From Sphingobacterium sp. UBA5670 (GTDB lineage Bacteria > Bacteroidota > Bacteroidia > Sphingobacteriales > Sphingobacteriaceae), in NCBI RefSeq assembly GCF_002420705.1, contig NZ_DIIM01000021.1:271046-335045 (forward strand): DNA of 64,000 nt. The letters run 5' to 3'. The position numbers were made by a program, and so were the translations under genes. Below are positions 34,357 through 43,700 of this stretch, one piece after another. The notes beneath the pieces are model-generated. The model was not told the origin of the DNA and ran no database searches. It was given only the letters and a program-made list of their open reading frames with translations. Each line of letters begins with the position of its first letter. Position 1 is the first letter of the stretch.

Positions 34357-35403
34357 CTAGAGCACTTCAATCTCGGTATTGATCTCCATTGGATGCCCCG
34401 TACACAAAAGTATTTTTCCTTGCTCAACTTCGCGATCTGTCAGCACTTCATTATAATCCATCCTTACCTTTCCTCTTGTACACTGTGAAATACAAGTACT
34501 GCACATACCAGATTTACAGGAATACGGCAACTTGATTTTATGCTCTAGCCCTACATCTAAAATAGATTTATTGTAGGGAACTTCAAGACTATAAGTTTCA
34601 CCTTGAAAATATAATTTGACAGCATAGGTCGTTTTATCGACTTCCTTTTCAGTCTCGTCGTCGTCATCCTCTTCATTTTCGGGCAATAGAAATGTCTCTC
34701 GTTTTATCTGATTGGAATCAAATCCCATCCCTAAAAGCGTGAAACGGCATAGATCCATATAAATCACAGGACCACAGGTGTAGAACAAAGCCTCTTCTTT
34801 ACTTCCAAACAAATGGTCTTTAACAATAGCATGAATATAATCTCTATTCAACCGTGCTTTCATCAAATATTTACTATTGGAGTAGATCCATATAATTGTT
34901 AAGCGATCAGGAAACTGATCCGCCCAATGCTCCAATTCCGATCGAAATGGAGTCGATTCCGATGCACTATTACTGTAAACCAACACTATTTTGGATTTCT
35001 TCTCGGTAAGGAGCGCTGTTTTTAAAATAGCATATAAAGGAGTGATGCCAATTCCTGCAGCAAACAGAAATAAAGTCCGAACCTTTTCGGGTTCAGGATC
35101 ATATACAAATAAGCCCTGAGGTTCCATTGCATTGACAATATCCCCTTCTACAATAGTATGGTGTAGAAGTCTGGATATTTCGCCATTTTCGACACGTTTA
35201 ACAGTAATACTTAAGGGTTCATTATTATCCGGTGAACTATTAAAAGAATAGGAACGACGTACCTCACGATCACCAAAAACAAAAGAAAGTGTAATAAACT
35301 GCCCAGCTTTATAAGATGGATAGTCTCCTGCCACAGATTCAAGCTGAAAAGTAATGTTGTTATTGGGTTGAGGGATAATTTTTGAGATCCTTAATGTATA
35401 CAT
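34357..35403 (-). CDS. Ferredoxin-NADP reductase-like oxidoreductase with C-terminal [2Fe-2S] domain
   Basis: Three domains in order: an FAD domain (residues 1 to about 105; EVRRSYSFNSSP is the RxYS flavin motif), an NAD(P)-binding domain (FLFAAGIGITPLYAIL, then FYTCGP) and a plant-type ferredoxin domain with C296, C301, C304 and C334 (CKSGMCSTC...LLCTGHP). This is the PaaK/PaaE-type architecture that feeds electrons to an oxygenase or desaturase; the partner is not adjacent. The linker holds an acidic stretch (ENEEDDDDETEKE). The start codon follows a -7 box by 4 nt. Confidence 0.88.
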   Translation of the reverse strand: MYTLRISKIIPQPNNNITFQLESVAGDYPSYKAGQFITLSFVFGDREVRRSYSFNSSPDNNEPLSITVKRVENGEISRLLHHTIVEGDIVNAMEPQGLFVYDPEPEKVRTLFLFAAGIGITPLYAILKTALLTEKKSKIVLVYSNSASESTPFRSELEHWADQFPDRLTIIWIYSNSKYLMKARLNRDYIHAIVKDHLFGSKEEALFYTCGPVIYMDLCRFTLLGMGFDSNQIKRETFLLPENEEDDDDETEKEVDKTTYAVKLYFQGETYSLEVPYNKSILDVGLEHKIKLPYSCKSGMCSTCISQCTRGKVRMDYNEVLTDREVEQGKILLCTGHPMEINTEIEVL

Positions 35404-35407
35404 AGCT

Positions 35408-35415
35408 CAAACTTA
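35408..35415 (-). promoter_or_regulatory. -7 box of the ferredoxin reductase gene (leaderless)
   Basis: Minus-strand TAAGTTTG (35415-35408) is followed by AGCT and then the ATG, so transcription should begin at or beside the start codon. No clear -33 TTG is visible. Confidence 0.5.
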
Positions 35416-35823
35416 CATAAAAATCAGAAATTAAAATCGTATTCAATAAAAATGGAAGCAATCTGTACACTTAAAATCAATTGAATTTATCCCACGATCA
35501 ATTAAACGTAAAGCACAATATATTAGACCGCCAAGCCCCCTCAATCCGACATGAGTCCGTGTCCACTCCGTGTTGAGAGCGAGTATATCATGCTCTAAGG
35601 TTGGTATGACTTTCTAAGCACCACGGATGCACTTCCTTTGTTAACCCAATCTTCACTAAAGTCACAGTCAACCATATCAACTAAAAAATTGATAAAGCTC
35701 GTATCATCCTGAATGAGGAAATCAATAACAATTTTGTTGTATTACAATTAACAGACAATTCTTGCACAATAATTGCAAAATTTCGCGTTATATTTATATC
35801 AAAACTAATCATAATAAGATTAT
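35416..35823. other. Intergenic region with a possible degraded reading frame
   Basis: This 400-bp gap lies between the divergent reductase and superoxide dismutase genes. On the minus strand, about 35595-35746 reads open for roughly 50 codons with natural-looking composition (IDFLIQDDTSFINFLVDMVDC and on to VLRKSYQP) but has no ATG at its beginning. It could be a gene remnant; I do not recognise it. Otherwise nothing is visible apart from the AT-rich sod promoter area. Confidence 0.3.
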
Positions 35824-36540
35824 ATGCAAACACGCAGAAACTTCCTTCAAAATGCAGCAAAGGCCACTTTAGGCATCGCTGTATCTGGATCAATATTACA
35901 AGATATCGCTTCCGCGAAAGCTACTGAATTAAATGCCGCTACTTTAAAGTTTTCTCAAGTAAAATTACCTTTCAGTTATGCCGCTTTGGAGCCTAATATT
36001 GATGCGTTGACGATGGAAATCCATTATACAAAGCATCATATGGCTTATATCAATGCTATTAATGAAGCAATCGGTGCTGAAAATATCAAAGAAACTTCGG
36101 AAGAGCAACTTTTAGCGAACATATCTAAGTATTCGCCAAAAGCGCGGAATAATGCTGGCGGGGCTTGGAACCATAATTTCTTTTGGGAAAGTCTATCCGA
36201 TAAACCGAGCCAACCTTCCGAAAAATTGTTGAAGATGATCACTAAGACATTTGGTTCATTGGACAAATTTAAAGAACAGTTTGGCGCAGCAGCGACTTCA
36301 CGGTTCGGTTCGGGATGGGCATGGCTGATTTTGGATGACTCAGGCAACTTGAAAATTACCTCTACTCCAAACCAAGACAATCCTCTAATGGACGTTGCAG
36401 AGGTAAAAGGCATCCCTATTTTAGGTCTTGATGTATGGGAACATGCTTATTACCTACACTATCAAAACAAGAGAGCTGATTATATTAAGAATTGGTGGAA
36501 TGTTGTAAACTGGAAAAAGGTCAATGAAAGATTGGCATAA
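35824..36540 (+). CDS. Superoxide dismutase (Fe/Mn type) with Tat signal
   Basis: The body is a standard iron/manganese superoxide dismutase: the metal ligands are in HYTKHHMAYI, NHNFFWESLS, and the LDVWEHAYYLHY motif (Asp and His). Metal preference is ambiguous (GGAWNH mixes features of both classes). The protein starts with a twin-arginine signal, TRRNFLQ at residues 3-9, a hydrophobic AAKATLGIAVSGSIL and a polar end near ASAKA. It should therefore be exported folded to the periplasm, unlike the usual cytoplasmic enzyme. Monocistronic, with its own terminator. Confidence 0.93.
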   Translation: MQTRRNFLQNAAKATLGIAVSGSILQDIASAKATELNAATLKFSQVKLPFSYAALEPNIDALTMEIHYTKHHMAYINAINEAIGAENIKETSEEQLLANISKYSPKARNNAGGAWNHNFFWESLSDKPSQPSEKLLKMITKTFGSLDKFKEQFGAAATSRFGSGWAWLILDDSGNLKITSTPNQDNPLMDVAEVKGIPILGLDVWEHAYYLHYQNKRADYIKNWWNVVNWKKVNERLA

Positions 36541-36574
36541 AAAAAAGCTCGGTTATTATTAATCGAGCTTTTTT
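36541..36574 (+). terminator. Terminator after superoxide dismutase
   Basis: AAAAAAGCTCG (36541-36551) pairs with CGAGCTTTTTT (36564-36574); U tracts lie on both strands, so it may also serve the convergent SRPBCC gene. Confidence 0.85.
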
Positions 36575-36594
36575 TATATCTGTTAAGAAACAAA

Positions 36595-36993
36595 CTATCC
36601 TAGCACTTCCTTTAATTTGTTGACCTGAAAATCAACTAATTTTTGGAGTGGTCCCGAGGCTATCATTTTCATCATCATGTTTAGATCGGCATCGATGATA
36701 AACGTTGCGGTCGTTATCGTATCAGTTACCGCTTGTAATTCCCAACGCAGTCTCACTTCAAAAGGTGCCTTTTCGGAAGGAATCAACTTAATAACTTGAT
36801 TTTCGACACGCTCTTCTACCTTAAGTGCCAATTTCGCCATATTCTGAATTGTAAATCGCGTCTCGTCCTTTGTCGAAGACCAATTGTAAATATTCTCTGG
36901 CATCAACTGTTCATGATTATTGAGATCAGCCAAAAATGCGTATACCTCGTTTACATGTTTGTTGATTTCTGCTGTGTTTTGAATAGTAGTCAT
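36595..36993 (-). CDS. SRPBCC-fold (START-like) protein
   Basis: A 132-aa single-domain protein with the helix-grip pattern: an N-terminal strand and helix (EINKHVNEVYAFLADLNNHEQLMP), a central sheet and a long C-terminal helix (SGPLQKLVDFQVNKLKEVL). Such proteins bind hydrophobic ligands or act as polyketide-cyclase-like enzymes; no ligand can be named. It lies 19 bp downstream of pyrE and is probably in the same transcript. Confidence 0.75.
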   Translation of the reverse strand: MTTIQNTAEINKHVNEVYAFLADLNNHEQLMPENIYNWSSTKDETRFTIQNMAKLALKVEERVENQVIKLIPSEKAPFEVRLRWELQAVTDTITTATFIIDADLNMMMKMIASGPLQKLVDFQVNKLKEVLG

Positions 36994-37012
36994 AACGATA
37001 AATAAATCCTCT

Positions 37013-37663
37013 CTATTGAAAATTTTCTCCCCAGGTGGCAGGGTTTAAACGCCATTTTTTTAAGATCTCAATATCCTCTTCCAATACATAACTGTTTTCA
37101 GCAGCAACCTGAATCAATGCATCATAATTACATAAACTGAAATAAGGACATTTTGCATCAGCAAAATTATCAGTAGCCTGTTGCAGTCCATAAGTAAAAA
37201 TAGAGACCAATCCAACAACATTACAGCCAGCCTCACGTAATGCCTTTACAGCGACTAAGCTACTCTTACCTGTCGAAATCAGATCTTCAATTACCACTAC
37301 ACGTTGACCGCTAACCACTTCACCTTCAATCAAATTTTGACGACCGTGGTCTTTAGCTGAGCTTCTAACATACGAAAATGGCAGTCCTAAATCCTGTGCC
37401 ACCAAAACGCCTTGTGGAATACCTGCCGTAGCGACTCCAGAAATCATATCCACTGATCCAAACTCATCTTGAATAAGCTTAGAAAGCTTCTGACGAATGT
37501 ATGTACGAATCGCTGGATGAGATAAAGTGATACGGTTATCACAGTAAATTGGAGACTTCCAACCCGACGCCCACGTAAAAGGACTTTTAGGTTGCAATTT
37601 TATTGCTTTAATTTGCAATAAGGATTCAGCAACTTTTTGTTCAACCTCATTTAAATTATTCAT
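37013..37663 (-). CDS. pyrE: Orotate phosphoribosyltransferase
   Basis: PyrE converts orotate and PRPP to orotidine monophosphate in de novo pyrimidine synthesis. The PRPP-binding motif VVVIEDLISTGKSS lies near residues 121-134, and SPFTWASGWKSPIYCDNR near the start and GVATAGIPQGVLVA are also diagnostic. Length 216 aa, complete. The -7 box TAAATTTG ends 4 nt before its ATG, which suggests a leaderless transcript. It is divergent from the Nudix gene and followed by the SRPBCC gene. Confidence 0.95.
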   Translation of the reverse strand: MNNLNEVEQKVAESLLQIKAIKLQPKSPFTWASGWKSPIYCDNRITLSHPAIRTYIRQKLSKLIQDEFGSVDMISGVATAGIPQGVLVAQDLGLPFSYVRSSAKDHGRQNLIEGEVVSGQRVVVIEDLISTGKSSLVAVKALREAGCNVVGLVSIFTYGLQQATDNFADAKCPYFSLCNYDALIQVAAENSYVLEEDIEILKKWRLNPATWGENFQ

Positions 37664-37667
37664 GGCG

Positions 37668-37675
37668 CAAATTTA
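37668..37675 (-). promoter_or_regulatory. pyrE -7 box (leaderless geometry)
   Basis: Minus-strand TAAATTTG (37675-37668), then CGCC, then ATG. The 4-nt gap equals those at prmC and the ferredoxin reductase gene. Confidence 0.5.
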
Positions 37676-37685
37676 TAAAATTTAT

Positions 37686-38273
37686 ATGAACGAAACCGTG
37701 CTAATTTTAGCAGATTTTGTTCCTTCGAAAATCAAAAACCCACAAACAATTAGTTTTCAAGAGATTGACCTCCAAAAACTTTTCAAACAATCTGAAATTG
37801 ATAAAGTTCCAAAAACATATCTCTACATCAACAAGGATTTTGAAACCGTATTTCAGAACTTAAAAAATAAAATAAAGATCATTAAAGCAGCGGGTGGATT
37901 AGTTAAAAACGGTGATGGAGATTATCTTTTTATCTACCGATTGGGAAAATGGGACCTCCCTAAAGGAAAAGTGGAAGACAATGAAAAGATGCGGGAAGCA
38001 GCAGTACGCGAAGTTGAAGAGGAATGTGGTATCAAAATCAACTATTTGGGAAAAAAGATTACGACATCTTACCATACCTATTTTTTACGGAACGGAGAAT
38101 TTGTCCTGAAATTAACAAACTGGTATGAAATGGGAGTTAACAAAGCCCCTAAATTGATTCCACAAACGGCGGAAGATATTACAAAAGCGGAATGGCGTCA
38201 TGTAGATCAATTTGAAGAAATACGGGCTAATACCTACCCTATTATAGAAAATATTATCAAAAAGGCAAAATAA
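37686..38273 (+). CDS. Nudix hydrolase
   Basis: The complete Nudix box GX5EX7REUXEEXGU is present as GKVEDNEKMREAAVREVEEECGI, preceded by the substrate-side strand WDLPKG. The N-terminal 75 residues (LILADFVPSKIKN and on) are an extra domain of unknown role. The substrate, a nucleoside diphosphate linked to another moiety, cannot be predicted. I start at the ATG at 37686 to avoid overlap with the divergent pyrE; the longest frame starts at 37662. Confidence 0.88.
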   Translation: MNETVLILADFVPSKIKNPQTISFQEIDLQKLFKQSEIDKVPKTYLYINKDFETVFQNLKNKIKIIKAAGGLVKNGDGDYLFIYRLGKWDLPKGKVEDNEKMREAAVREVEEECGIKINYLGKKITTSYHTYFLRNGEFVLKLTNWYEMGVNKAPKLIPQTAEDITKAEWRHVDQFEEIRANTYPIIENIIKKAK

Positions 38274-38330
38274 ATTGCCTTTTGAGGTTTATCTGACACG
38301 AATAAAAAAGATCATAGTTATTTTTATGAT

Positions 38331-39047
38331 ATGGAAAATATAAAAGGAAAAAGAGCTTTAGTAACTGGTGGTGCGAGGGGGCTAGGAAAAGCTATCGCCA
38401 TCGCACTAGCCAAAGAAGGTGTACACATCGCCATCACAGGAAGAAACGAATCTAGTCTAAAGGCAACAGTCGCTGAACTTGCCCAACTAGGTACTGAAGT
38501 GACCTATGCTGTATTCGATGTATCCGATTACTCTGCCGTACAGCAGGAAGTCGAAAAGCTTCAGGAGAATTTCGGAGGCTTTGACATCTTAATTAATAAC
38601 GCAGGAGTATCGTCCTTTTCCTCTGTACTCGATATGGAAGTTGACGATTGGACATCAATCATCAATATCAATCTTTTGGGAACATATTTTGTTACAAAAG
38701 CAGTTCTTCCAAAATTAATTGAGAAAAACCAGGGGGATATTGTTATGGTATCTTCTACCGCGGGATTAAACGGCGCCGCAACCACGTCCGCTTATAGTGC
38801 TTCAAAGTTTGGCGTCATCGGTTTTGCCGACTCCTTAATGCGTGAAGTACGTAAAAACAATATTCGTGTTTGCACGCTAATGCCGAGTACTATTGCTTCA
38901 GATATGTCCAAAGACCTTGGACTGACCGATGGGGATCCAGAAAAAGTTCTCCAGCCCGAAGATTTTGCGGAGCTGGTCATCGCCAATTTAAAACTACCTA
39001 GAAGAGCGATGCTAAAATCGGCATCCTTATGGTCTACAAATCCTTAA
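38331..39047 (+). CDS. Short-chain dehydrogenase/reductase, FabG-like
   Basis: A classical SDR of 238 aa. The NADP-binding motif TGGARGLGKAIA lies near residue 12, NNAG is in ILINNAGVSSF, catalytic Ser is in VSSTAGL and the YxxxK pair is in YSASKFG. FabG-like proteins reduce 3-oxoacyl groups, but without context it could act on any carbonyl. It is transcribed alone between the Nudix gene and the old-yellow-enzyme gene and is followed by hairpins at 39080 and 39125. Confidence 0.85.
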   Translation: MENIKGKRALVTGGARGLGKAIAIALAKEGVHIAITGRNESSLKATVAELAQLGTEVTYAVFDVSDYSAVQQEVEKLQENFGGFDILINNAGVSSFSSVLDMEVDDWTSIININLLGTYFVTKAVLPKLIEKNQGDIVMVSSTAGLNGAATTSAYSASKFGVIGFADSLMREVRKNNIRVCTLMPSTIASDMSKDLGLTDGDPEKVLQPEDFAELVIANLKLPRRAMLKSASLWSTNP

Positions 39048-39079
39048 TAATCGAATAGCGATTCGTCAGGCTTAATAAG

Positions 39080-39101
39080 AAGCCTTTTAAAGGCTTTCTT
39101 T
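39080..39101 (+). terminator. Terminator after the SDR gene
   Basis: AAGCCTTT (39080-39087) and AAAGGCTT (39089-39096) pair, followed by TCTTTT. Confidence 0.65.
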
Positions 39102-39124
39102 TAAAACAAGTAGAATAAGATCAT

Positions 39125-39149
39125 GGCGGGAGCATTCCTTGCTCCTGCC
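39125..39149 (+). promoter_or_regulatory. GC-rich hairpin before the old-yellow-enzyme gene
   Basis: GGCGGGAGCA (39125-39134) pairs with TGCTCCTGCC (39140-39149), 10 bp with one G-U and loop TTCCT, 17 nt before the ATG at 39167. It lacks a U tract, so it is either a 5' UTR structure or a second stem ending the SDR transcript. Confidence 0.45.
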
Positions 39150-39166
39150 TTATATAATGAGCAATT

Positions 39167-40228
39167 ATGAGTCAATTATTTTCAGCAATAAATATCGGGA
39201 ATCTACACTTGAAAAATCGTTTGGTGGTATCCCCGATGTGCCAATACTCCGCAATAGATGGTTTTGCGAACAACTGGCACCTGGTTCATTTAGGCCAATT
39301 TGCAATCGGTGGAGCTGCAGCCGTAATACAAGAAGCGACAGCAGTTAGTCCTGAAGGTCGAATCAGCGATGGAGACCTTGGTTTATGGGACGATCGTCAT
39401 ATCGAAAAATTAAAGGAAATAACCGAATTCATTAAACAAAACAACTCCATACCGGGCATCCAGCTCGCCCACGCAGGCCGCAAAGGAAGCAGCAATAAAC
39501 CCTGGCTCGGCAGAAATCAATTTTCTCCAACGGATCCTCAAGGTTGGCAAACAGTCGCTCCATCTCCAATCGCATTTCATACTGGAGATCATGAACCACA
39601 AGAGCTTAATATTGCCGCTATAGGAGAACTTATTGAACAATTTGGAACAGCAGCTAAAAGAGCAATAGAGGCCGGCTATCAAATTATTGAACTCCATGCT
39701 GCACATGGCTATTTGATTCATCAATTTCTTTCACCGTTGAGTAACTTAAGGACAGATTCATTTGGCGGCACCTTTGACAATAGAATCCGTTTTCTCATTG
39801 AAATTGTAAAAAGAGTACAACAAGAAATAACAACTCAAAGTCTGTGGGTGCGTATTTCTGCAACAGATTGGGCCGATAACGGCTGGGATCTAAAGCAGTC
39901 CATCTCTTTATCAGAGGTGTTGCATAAATTAGGTGTCGATCTAATTGATGTGTCAAGCGGAGGCCTGGTCTCTCATCAAAAAATCGCCGTTGGCCCCGCC
40001 TATCAACTCCCTTTCGCTATGGCTATCAAGGAGAATACGAAGAATAAGGTTGCCACTGTGGGTTTAATTAAAAACGCCGATCAGGCATCGGACATTATTA
40101 CTCAAAAACAGGCTGACTTGATTCTAATTGCGCGCGGGTTTCTTGATGACCCCCATCTTCCATTACATTTTGCCAAAGAACTATCTGTCGACATTCAATG
40201 GCCAAAACAATATGAAAGAGCAAAATAA
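39167..40228 (+). CDS. NADH:flavin oxidoreductase, old yellow enzyme (YqjM class)
   Basis: An FMN-dependent ene-reductase of 353 aa: the YqjM-type redox-tuning Cys and Tyr are in SPMCQYSA, the catalytic His pair region in IELHAAHGYLIHQFLSPLSN, with QLAHAGRKGS and RTDSFGG and the C-terminal LIARGFLDDPHLP. The enzyme reduces activated C=C bonds, such as alpha,beta-unsaturated carbonyls or nitro compounds. It is followed by a candidate 36-codon gene and the glyoxalase-fold gene on the same strand. Confidence 0.9.
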   Translation: MSQLFSAINIGNLHLKNRLVVSPMCQYSAIDGFANNWHLVHLGQFAIGGAAAVIQEATAVSPEGRISDGDLGLWDDRHIEKLKEITEFIKQNNSIPGIQLAHAGRKGSSNKPWLGRNQFSPTDPQGWQTVAPSPIAFHTGDHEPQELNIAAIGELIEQFGTAAKRAIEAGYQIIELHAAHGYLIHQFLSPLSNLRTDSFGGTFDNRIRFLIEIVKRVQQEITTQSLWVRISATDWADNGWDLKQSISLSEVLHKLGVDLIDVSSGGLVSHQKIAVGPAYQLPFAMAIKENTKNKVATVGLIKNADQASDIITQKQADLILIARGFLDDPHLPLHFAKELSVDIQWPKQYERAK

Positions 40229-40322
40229 TATAAAATATATTGAAAATGATCGGCGTATCCTCTATGCATTTAATGGAGAGAAACAAATAATGAATTTCGA
40301 GGAGAAAAGCATTTTTACATGA
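40212..40322 (+). CDS. Possible 36-residue protein linking OYE and VOC genes
   Basis: This frame starts at an ATG inside the last codons of the OYE gene (17-bp overlap) and stops with a TGA that overlaps the ATG of the VOC gene (ATGA). The product is polar and natural-looking (EQNNIKYIENDRRILYAFNG, ending MNFEEKSIFT). No domain is recognised. Overlaps at both ends are the pattern of translational coupling, but chance cannot be excluded at this length. Confidence 0.4.
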   Translation: MKEQNNIKYIENDRRILYAFNGEKQIMNFEEKSIFT

Positions 40323-40711
40323 AATTAAGCCTAAACAAAATACATCATATCGCCATTATCTGTAGCAATTATGAGCGTTCCAAAAAATTCTACACGGAAA
40401 TTCTGGGCTTAGAGATTGTACAAGAATATCATCGCGTGGAGCGTGATTCATACAAACTGGATCTCAAACTTAACGAAAATTATATTATCGAGCTTTTCTC
40501 TTTTCCTTCGCCCCCAAAACGACTTAGTTTCCCCGAAGCTGCAGGCTTAAGACATCTGGCATTCGAGGTGGATAACCTGGATCTGGAGTTGAATAAATTG
40601 GAAAAAGCTGGCATATCACATGAAGGTATCAGAATCGACGAATTAACCAATAAACGCTTTACTTTCTTTTTTGATCCGGACCAAATTCCGATAGAACTCT
40701 ATGAGTGTTAA
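40319..40711 (+). CDS. VOC-family (glyoxalase-like) protein
   Basis: A 130-residue glyoxalase/dioxygenase-fold protein: the first betaalphabetabetabeta module begins NKIHHIAIICSNYERSKKFYTEILGLEIV, and the second has LRHLAFEVDNLDLELNKLEKAGI and FFFDPDQIPIELYEC. Metal-binding candidates are the His in IHHIAI, the Glu in NYIIELF, the His in LRHLAF and the Glu in IELYE, matching the SMU.1112c/GloA2 group. Substrate unknown. Its start overlaps the small upstream frame (ATGA). Confidence 0.82.
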   Translation: MKLSLNKIHHIAIICSNYERSKKFYTEILGLEIVQEYHRVERDSYKLDLKLNENYIIELFSFPSPPKRLSFPEAAGLRHLAFEVDNLDLELNKLEKAGISHEGIRIDELTNKRFTFFFDPDQIPIELYEC

Positions 40712-40755
40712 AACAAAAAACGGCTTTGATTTTCATCAAAGCCGTCTTTTGTTTT
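40711..40755. terminator. Bidirectional terminator between VOC gene and infB
   Basis: ACGGCTTTGAT (40720-40730), loop TTTC, ATCAAAGCCGT (40735-40745), flanked by AAAACAAAAA and CTTTTGTTTTT. Confidence 0.92.
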
Positions 40756-40775
40756 TATAAATATTACTTAAGTAA

Positions 40776-43700
40776 TTACAATTTACGTTTTACTTCTACT
40801 TGTTCGTAAGCTTCAACAATGTCTCCAACTTGGATATCATTAAAACGGTCAATATTCAAACCACATTCGTAACCTTGTGCAACTTCTTTCACGTCGTCTT
40901 TGAAACGTTTCAAGGATGCTAGTTTACCAGTATGAATAACAACACCATCTCTAATTACGCGGATATCATTATTTCTATTGATTTTACCTTCGCGAACCAT
41001 ACATCCCGCAATGGTGCCGACTTTAGAAATCTTAAATGTCTCTCTGATTTCAACTTCCGCAACAATTTTTTCTTCAAATTTCGGCGCTAACATACCTTCC
41101 ATCGCAGACTTAATTTCTTCGATTGCATCATAGATGATAGAGTATAAACGCACATCAATTTGTTCATTTTCCGCCAATTTACGCGCATTTTGTGTTGGAC
41201 GTACTTGGAAACCGATGATGATCGCATCAGAAGCAGATGCTAATAATACATCTGATTCAGAAATTGCACCAACTGATTTGTGAATAATATTAACTTGGAT
41301 CTCGTCAGTAGACAATTTCAATAATGAATCTGATAACGCTTCGATCGAACCATCCACATCACCTTTAACGATAATATTAAGCTCTTTAAAGTTACCGATT
41401 GCCAAACGACGACCAATTTCATCCAGGGTGATGTGCTTAGTCGCACGCATACCTTGCTCACGTTGTAACTGAAGACGTTTGTTTGCTACAGTTCTTGCTT
41501 CGGATTCACTTTCAAGAACATAAAGTTTATCACCTGCTGTTGGCGCACCTGCCATACCCAAGATCTGAACTGGAACAGACGGTCCTGCTTCTTTAACACG
41601 TTCACCTCTTTCATTCGTCAAAGCTTTCACTTTACCAGAATGTGATCCAGCTAAAATAGGATCTCCAACCCGTAAAGTACCTCCTTGAATCAATACTGTA
41701 GTTACTATACCACGACCTTTATCTAAAGCTGCTTCAATCACTGAACCAACAGCACGTTTCTTCGGATCAGCTTTTAGATCCAACATCTCAGCTTCCAATA
41801 GAACTTTCTCTAATAATAGATCCACATTCTCTCCTGTTTTAGCCGAAATCTCTTGCGCTTGGAACTTACCACCCCAATCTTCAACTAAGATATTCATCGC
41901 AGAAAGCTGCTCACGGATTCTATCAGGATTTGCTCCCGGTTTATCTACTTTAGTAAATGCAAATACGATCGGAACTCCTGCGGCTTGTGCGTGATTGATT
42001 GCTTCTTTTGTTTGAGGCATCACAGCGTCGTCTGCTGCAATAACGATAATAACGATATCCGTTACTTTAGCACCACGGGCACGCATAGCAGTAAACGCTT
42101 CGTGACCAGGTGTATCCAGGAACGTAATCTTCCGGTCATCATCCAATTTCACCGCGTAAGCACCAATATGCTGAGTAATACCACCAGCTTCACCAGAAGT
42201 AACGTTTGCCTTACGGATATAATCCAATAAGGACGTCTTACCATGATCGACGTGACCCATTACCGTTACGATAGGCGCTCTTGGTATCAAGTTTTCTTCA
42301 GTATCCGGTTCCTCGAGTTCGGCAGTTTCCTCATCCTCTGGTTTGATAAACTCTACCTGGTAACCAAATTCATCCGCCACAATTGTTAGAGTTTCAGCAT
42401 CTAAACGTTGATTAATTGACACGAACATACCCAAACTCATACAAGTTGCGATAATTTGGGTTACCTGAACATCCATCAAATTGGCCAATTCGTTTGCTGT
42501 TACGAATTCTGTAACACGCAATACTTTCGCCATCATTTCTTGCTCCATTGCAGCTTCTTCTGCATGTTGAGCAACATCATCACGTTTTTGACGTCTCAAT
42601 TTAGCACGTTGTGCAAATTTACCTGACTTACCTGCACCACTCAAACGAGCAAGTGTTGCTTTGATTTGGTCTTGGATTTCTTTTTCAGTAGGCTCTTCCT
42701 TATTCTCAACAGGTCTTCCTTTCCCTCTATTGTCAAAACGATTACCGTGTTGCGGTCTTGTACCTTGTCCCGGTCGACCTTGGTGTTGGTTGTTGCCGCC
42801 TTGTCCTGGTCTACCAGGATGTTGGTTGTTACCACCTTGGCCTTGACGATTGTTCGGATTGTTGTTATTACCATGATTCCCAGGACGATTACCTTGTTGG
42901 TCTCGGTTGTTGGGATTATTACCATCACGCGGACCTCGGTTCTGATTGTGATTACCGTGGCCTTGACCCGCATTTGGATTCACTGGACCATTTGGATTCG
43001 TACGCTTACGCTTACGTTTCTCATTATTATTTCCAGCATTTGAAGATGAAGCCACTGGTTTGTGGGAAGGTCTAGCAGATGGCAATTCAATCTTACCAAT
43101 TACTTTAGGACCTGTCAATCTTTCTGCCCGTGCAGAAATAATCTCATCTCCTTGTTTTTTCGCAGGCTCCACTGTTGGAGTTACTGGTACAGCTTTTGCC
43201 GCTGTTTCTTCTTTTTTCTTGTCTTCTACCTTCACAGGTTCAGTTTTTGTCTCTACAACCGGAGTTGCTTTTACTTCAGTTTTATCTACTTCGGTTTTTT
43301 GGATCTCAGCCTTTGGCGCTACAGCTTCGGGTTTCTTCTCAATAGCCTTTGTTTCTTCTTTTTTCGCTTCAACGATAGGTGCTTTGACTTCGGCTTCCTT
43401 CTTCTCTTCCACCTTAATTTCAGCTTTGACCTCTACAGGCGTTTCTTTAACAGCTTTAGGTTCTTCCTTGACGAGCTCTTCCTTTTTGATCTTATTTCCG
43501 CCTCGGTTTAACGCGTCTAGATCAATTTTACCAACGACCTTCATTCCGCCTTGATGAACGGGTTCCTCTGTTTTTACAGGAGCATTTTCTTTAATAGAAG
43601 GGATCTCTACAGTATTCTTCACCAAGATTTCCTTGGACTCATCATGATCGTCAAAATCCTCATTCTTAGATGATTCCTTAGGAGAAGTGGACGGCGACTC

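Noticed and set aside
42641..43554. Long open frames on the plus strand opposite infB
   Set aside because: They lie antisense to the low-complexity Gly/Asn/Lys/Glu-rich part of IF-2, whose codon bias removes stops in other frames. The products are compositionally absurd and infB is certain.
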